From Flavobacterium microcysteis (GTDB taxonomy: Bacteria; Bacteroidota; Bacteroidia; Flavobacteriales; Flavobacteriaceae), in assembly GCF_006385255.1 (NCBI RefSeq), contig NZ_VFJE01000045.1, positions 1 to 64,000 on the forward strand: DNA of 64,000 bases, in the 5' to 3' direction. This document shows, in pieces, positions 60,468-64,000 of this stretch. Position 1 is the stretch's first letter, and every line of letters begins with the position of its first letter. The translations under genes and the position numbers were made by a program. The notes beneath the pieces were generated by a model. That model saw nothing but the letters and a program-made list of their open reading frames with translations, had not been told where the DNA came from and searched no databases.

Positions 60468-63400
60468 TTATTTTGAAATTAATATACTTGTTTTTATATC
60501 GTCAAACTCAATTTCTATACCGTTTTCTACTTTATCCAGAATTATCAGCTCTTCTGTCAACGTTTCAGCCTTAATATAGTCCTGATTTGCTTGTAACGCT
60601 TCTTCAATAATTCCGTCTTTTTGGACTTGTACCTTGATTTTGTCTGTTACCTCAAATCCTGAGTCTTTCCTGATGTTTTGAATACGATTGACTAATTCCC
60701 TGGCAACTCCTTCTTTCCTCAATTCATCTGAAATGGTAATATCCAAAGCTACTGTAATTCCGTTTGCATTTGCTACCAACCATCCTTCGATATCTTGAGA
60801 GGAAATCTCAACATCTTCAGAGGTTAAATTAATACTTTTCCCTGATATAACAATATCTAGCGAACCATTTTTGTCCAATTCATTGATCTGTTCCTGCGAG
60901 AAATTTTGTATTTCTTTGGAAATCAGACCCATATCTTTACCAAAACGTGGCCCCAATGCTTTAAAATTAGGCTTAATCTGCTTCACTAACACCCCTGAAG
61001 CATCATCCAACAGCTCAATTTCTTTTACATTTACCTCTGCTTTTATCAGGTCAGATACAGCTTCAATCTCTGCTTTTTGTTTGGCGTCAAGTACCGGAAT
61101 CATTACCTTTTGCAGGGGTTGGCGCACTTTTATCATCTCTTTTTTACGTAGGGACAATACTAATGACGAAATCGTCTGCGCTTTCTCCATCCTGCTTTCC
61201 AATGACTTATCAACAAAGTTATCAGCATATTCCGGAAAATCGGCCAAATGTACGCTATCGAATGTTTCCTTATGTGTTGCCTGTGTTAAATCTCTGTAAA
61301 GCCTGTCCATAAAGAACGGAGCGATAGGAGCACTTAGTTTGGCAACCGTCAAAAGACAGGTGTAAAGCGTCTGATATGCAGCAACTTTGTCTTGCGCATA
61401 CTCGCCTTTCCAGAATCTTCTTCTGCATAAACGAACGTACCAGTTGCTCAAATTCTCCTGAACAAAGTCAGAAACAGCTCTTGCTGCTTTTGTCGGCTCA
61501 TAATCTGTATAATAGCTGTCAACATTTTTGACCAAAGTATTCAGCTCCGATAATATCCAACGGTCAATTTCCGGTCTTTCCTGCAATGGCACTTCAGCTT
61601 CTGAATAAGAGAAACCGTCGATGTTTGCATATAAGGCAAAGAACGAATACGTATTGTATAAGGTTCCGAAGAATTTACGACGTACTTCGGCAACTCCTTC
61701 AATATCAAACTTTAAGTTATCCCACGGATTGGCATTTGAGATCATATACCAACGTGTGGCATCAGCGCCATATTCCGCCAATGTTGTAAACGGATCTACA
61801 GCATTACCCAAACGCTTGGACATTTTTTGTCCGTTTTTGTCCAATACCAAACCGTTTGAGACTACATTCTTATAAGCTACTTTATCAAAAACCAAAGCAG
61901 CTATAGCATGAAGTGTATAGAACCATCCTCTTGTCTGATCGACTCCTTCCGCAATGAAATCAGCTGGAAAGTCTTTGTTTCCATCAATCTTATCTTTGTT
62001 TTCAAAAGGATAGTGCCACTGTGCATACGGCATCGCTCCAGAATCAAACCAAACGTCAATAAGGTCTGTTTCACGTTTCATCGGTTTTCCAGAAGGCGAA
62101 ACCAAAACGATTTCATCCACAACATTCTTATGCAGGTCTACCAAATCATAATTAGACTCTGACATGTTTCCGATTTCAAATCCTTTAAACGGATTTTCTT
62201 TTTGGAATCCTGCTTCAATCGATTTTTCAATGGCGTTATACAGTTCTTCAACAGAACCGATGATTACTTCTTCTCTTTTGTCTTCAGTTCTCCATATCGG
62301 CAACGGAATTCCCCAGTATCTTGAACGTGAAAGGTTCCAGTCATTGGCATTTTTAAGCCAGTTTCCAAAACGACCTTCTCCGGTAGATTTTGGCTTCCAG
62401 TTAATGGTTTCATTCAAGTCGAACATTCTGTCTTTTATATCCGTCACCTTGATAAACCAGGAATCTAATGGATAATACAACAATGGTTCGTCAGTTCTCC
62501 AGCTATGCGGATAACTGTGTACGTATTTTTCAACCTTAAAGGCTTTGTTTTCTTCTTTTAAACGAATTGCAATTTCAACATCTACCGATTTTTCCGGAGC
62601 TTCACCTGCATTATAATATTCGTTCTTTACATATTTGCCGGCAAACTCACCCATATGAGATATGAATTTTCCTTGCAGGTCTACCAATGGAACTGGTGTG
62701 CCATTTTCATCTAAAACCAGCATAGGTGGCACTTCTGGTGTTGCTTCTTTCGCTACTTTAGCATCGTCCGCACCAAATGTAGGAGCCGTGTGTACAATTC
62801 CGGTACCATCTTCAGTGGTAACGAAATCGCCCGAAATTACCCGAAATGCATTTTCAGGATTCTGATATGGTAACGTAAACGGCAATAATTGTTCGTAACG
62901 GATGCCCACTAGTTTAGCACCCGGCGCTTCAGTTACTATTTTATATGGCAACTGTTTGTCGCCGCTTTTTACTTTATCAAAATCAGCATCTTCTGTACTT
63001 TCAAAATAACCTTTACCAAATTGTTTACCAACCAGGTTCTTTGCCAAAATAACGTTTACTGGCTCAAATGTATATTGGTTAAATGTCTTTACCAGAACAT
63101 AGTCAATTTTTGGCCCTACAGTAAGTGCCGTGTTAGACGGCAATGTCCAAGGCGTAGTTGTCCATGCTAAAAAATGGATATCACCAAGTCCTTGCAAAAA
63201 GGAAGGTAAGGTTTCTAAAACGGCTTTGAACTGTGCCACTATAGTCGTGTCAGTCACATCACGGTAAGCTCCCGGTTGATTAACTTCATGCGAGCTCAAT
63301 CCTGTTCCAGCTTTTGGAGAGTAGGGTTGGATCGTGTAACCTTTATAAAGCAAACCTTTATCGTAAATCTGCTTCAACAGCCACCATATAGTTTCCATGT

Positions 63401-63869
63401 ATTTTGACTTATAGGTCACATACGGATCTTGCATATCAACCCAGTAGCCCATTTTCTCAGTTAGGTCATTCCATACGTCTGTATAACGCATAACCGTTTT
63501 TTTACAGGCTTCGTTATATTCTTCAATAGAAATTGTCTTTCCGATATCTTCTTTAGTAATTCCTAATTCTTTTTCAGTTCCCAATTCAACCGGCAGTCCG
63601 TGTGTATCCCAGCCTGCTTTTCTTTTTACCTGAAAACCTTTTTGAGTCTTATAGCGACAGAAAATATCCTTAATAGCACGTGCCATTACGTGGTGAATAC
63701 CCGGCAATCCGTTTGCTGAAGGTGGGCCTTCAAAAAACACATAAGGGCTGTTACCTTCTCGTGTGGTTACGCTCTTTTCAAATATCTCTTGTTTTTTCCA
63801 AAAATCAAGCACTTCAGAAGCCACTGTTGGCAAGTCAAGTCCTTTGTATTCAGTAAATTTTGTACTCAT
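60468..63869 (-). CDS. ileS: Isoleucyl-tRNA synthetase (long type)
   Basis: The 1133-residue class I enzyme charges tRNA-Ile. The HIGH-type motif appears as SANGLPGIHHVMARAIKD near residue 50. The KMSKS loop is KNGQKMSKRLGN (~690). The CP1 editing domain (~200-400) contains the region LAWTTTPWTLPSN. The anticodon-binding and C-terminal junction domains complete it. Length and motifs correspond to the eukaryote-like IleS2 type, which is often less sensitive to mupirocin (family knowledge). A possible -7 box TACTTTCG lies at 63903-63896 on the minus strand. The traR/dksA-like gene follows. Confidence 0.97.
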   Translation of the reverse strand: MSTKFTEYKGLDLPTVASEVLDFWKKQEIFEKSVTTREGNSPYVFFEGPPSANGLPGIHHVMARAIKDIFCRYKTQKGFQVKRKAGWDTHGLPVELGTEKELGITKEDIGKTISIEEYNEACKKTVMRYTDVWNDLTEKMGYWVDMQDPYVTYKSKYMETIWWLLKQIYDKGLLYKGYTIQPYSPKAGTGLSSHEVNQPGAYRDVTDTTIVAQFKAVLETLPSFLQGLGDIHFLAWTTTPWTLPSNTALTVGPKIDYVLVKTFNQYTFEPVNVILAKNLVGKQFGKGYFESTEDADFDKVKSGDKQLPYKIVTEAPGAKLVGIRYEQLLPFTLPYQNPENAFRVISGDFVTTEDGTGIVHTAPTFGADDAKVAKEATPEVPPMLVLDENGTPVPLVDLQGKFISHMGEFAGKYVKNEYYNAGEAPEKSVDVEIAIRLKEENKAFKVEKYVHSYPHSWRTDEPLLYYPLDSWFIKVTDIKDRMFDLNETINWKPKSTGEGRFGNWLKNANDWNLSRSRYWGIPLPIWRTEDKREEVIIGSVEELYNAIEKSIEAGFQKENPFKGFEIGNMSESNYDLVDLHKNVVDEIVLVSPSGKPMKRETDLIDVWFDSGAMPYAQWHYPFENKDKIDGNKDFPADFIAEGVDQTRGWFYTLHAIAALVFDKVAYKNVVSNGLVLDKNGQKMSKRLGNAVDPFTTLAEYGADATRWYMISNANPWDNLKFDIEGVAEVRRKFFGTLYNTYSFFALYANIDGFSYSEAEVPLQERPEIDRWILSELNTLVKNVDSYYTDYEPTKAARAVSDFVQENLSNWYVRLCRRRFWKGEYAQDKVAAYQTLYTCLLTVAKLSAPIAPFFMDRLYRDLTQATHKETFDSVHLADFPEYADNFVDKSLESRMEKAQTISSLVLSLRKKEMIKVRQPLQKVMIPVLDAKQKAEIEAVSDLIKAEVNVKEIELLDDASGVLVKQIKPNFKALGPRFGKDMGLISKEIQNFSQEQINELDKNGSLDIVISGKSINLTSEDVEISSQDIEGWLVANANGITVALDITISDELRKEGVARELVNRIQNIRKDSGFEVTDKIKVQVQKDGIIEEALQANQDYIKAETLTEELIILDKVENGIEIEFDDIKTSILISK

Positions 63870-63895
63870 TTTTATCGCTTTGTAAAATCAATTTG

Positions 63896-63903
63896 CGAAA
63901 GTA
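63896..63903 (-). promoter_or_regulatory. Possible -7 box of ileS
   Basis: Minus-strand TACTTTCG is one base off TAnnTTTG, 27 bases before the start codon. No TTG was found at -33. The last 95 bases of the window hold no gene I can assign. Confidence 0.35.
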
Positions 63904-64000
63904 ATGAATTTTTTGATTAGTTATACCGTATCAGATATTCGTTTTTATAGAAGATTCCGCTGAATATCAGGAGTGCTGGTGTTATTTAAAAGAGATCTTT

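Noticed and set aside
63905..64000. Possible gene ends on the minus strand at the right edge (for example a frame reading ITPALLIFSGIF).
   Set aside because: A stop interrupts it within a few codons of the edge and too little sequence is available to judge.
1..64000. CRISPR arrays, tRNA and rRNA genes.
   Set aside because: No regularly spaced repeats and no cloverleaf or rRNA-like sequence were seen anywhere in the window.

Overview
The window reads as a chromosomal segment of a Flavobacterium-like member of the Bacteroidota (Flavobacteriaceae). The evidence is an AT-rich housekeeping background, a type IX secretion (T9SS) sorting tail at the left edge, promoters of the TTG-N17..23-TAnnTTTG type, no obvious Shine-Dalgarno sites, and family variants typical of the group (IPExxxVDY protein, C4-less TraR/DksA protein, quinol-oxidase-like small lipoprotein, long IleS). 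There is no rRNA, tRNA or CRISPR array.

Region 1 (1-11.85 kb) is accessory. A T9SS-type tail precedes a two-gene Rhs/YD-repeat locus (222-7250) that is visibly G+C-richer than the rest. At the conserved Rhs core motif (about 6650) the DNA becomes AT-rich and encodes a ~200-residue variable toxin tip, whose last codons overlap a small lipoprotein gene, the likely immunity protein. An IS1-type transposase follows. Behind it lies an orphan Rhs tip (core plus a different toxin, interrupted by an in-frame TAA at 9229), with its own small cytosolic immunity candidate and a tiny two-helix membrane protein. Then come a structured, G+C-richer non-coding stretch with short iteron-like repeats, a fused HTH/HUH-type Rep-like endonuclease gene, and two decayed genes, one of them a lipoprotein with a single-base frameshift in its signal peptide.

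Region 2 (11.85-36 kb) is mostly core: DUF2199; purN-lipoprotein-rnhA; acpP, fabF and rnc (fatty acid synthesis and RNA processing); an IPExxxVDY protein with pyk; a Bax-inhibitor-1 protein; a PAS protein; a SpecificRecomb-type membrane protein with a GNAT enzyme and dinB; CYTH and esterase genes; a tripartite RND efflux operon under a GbsR/MarR-type regulator with an 18-bp palindromic operator; and two tandem RlpA-like lipoprotein/periplasmic genes.

Region 3 (36-64 kb) holds a K+/H+ antiporter and DedA protein; a TonB-dependent receptor; pgi; an M23 peptidase, tryptophan 2,3-dioxygenase and DUF3108 cluster; HPPD plus homogentisate dioxygenase (tyrosine catabolism); an amino acid permease; a patatin/Omp85 protein with uvrC; an AstE-like zinc enzyme with 5-FTHF cyclo-ligase; a TlpA-like thioredoxin; and lspA, traR/dksA-like and ileS on the minus strand.

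The less ordinary signals are the Rhs tip/orphan-tip arrangement, the HTH-HUH gene with nearby repeats, two intergenic promoter-terminator units that look like undescribed small RNAs (minus strand, about 19493-19655 and 47552-47665), two genes whose predicted transcription start coincides with the start codon, and two genes broken by single events (11289-11848 and 25767-26075).
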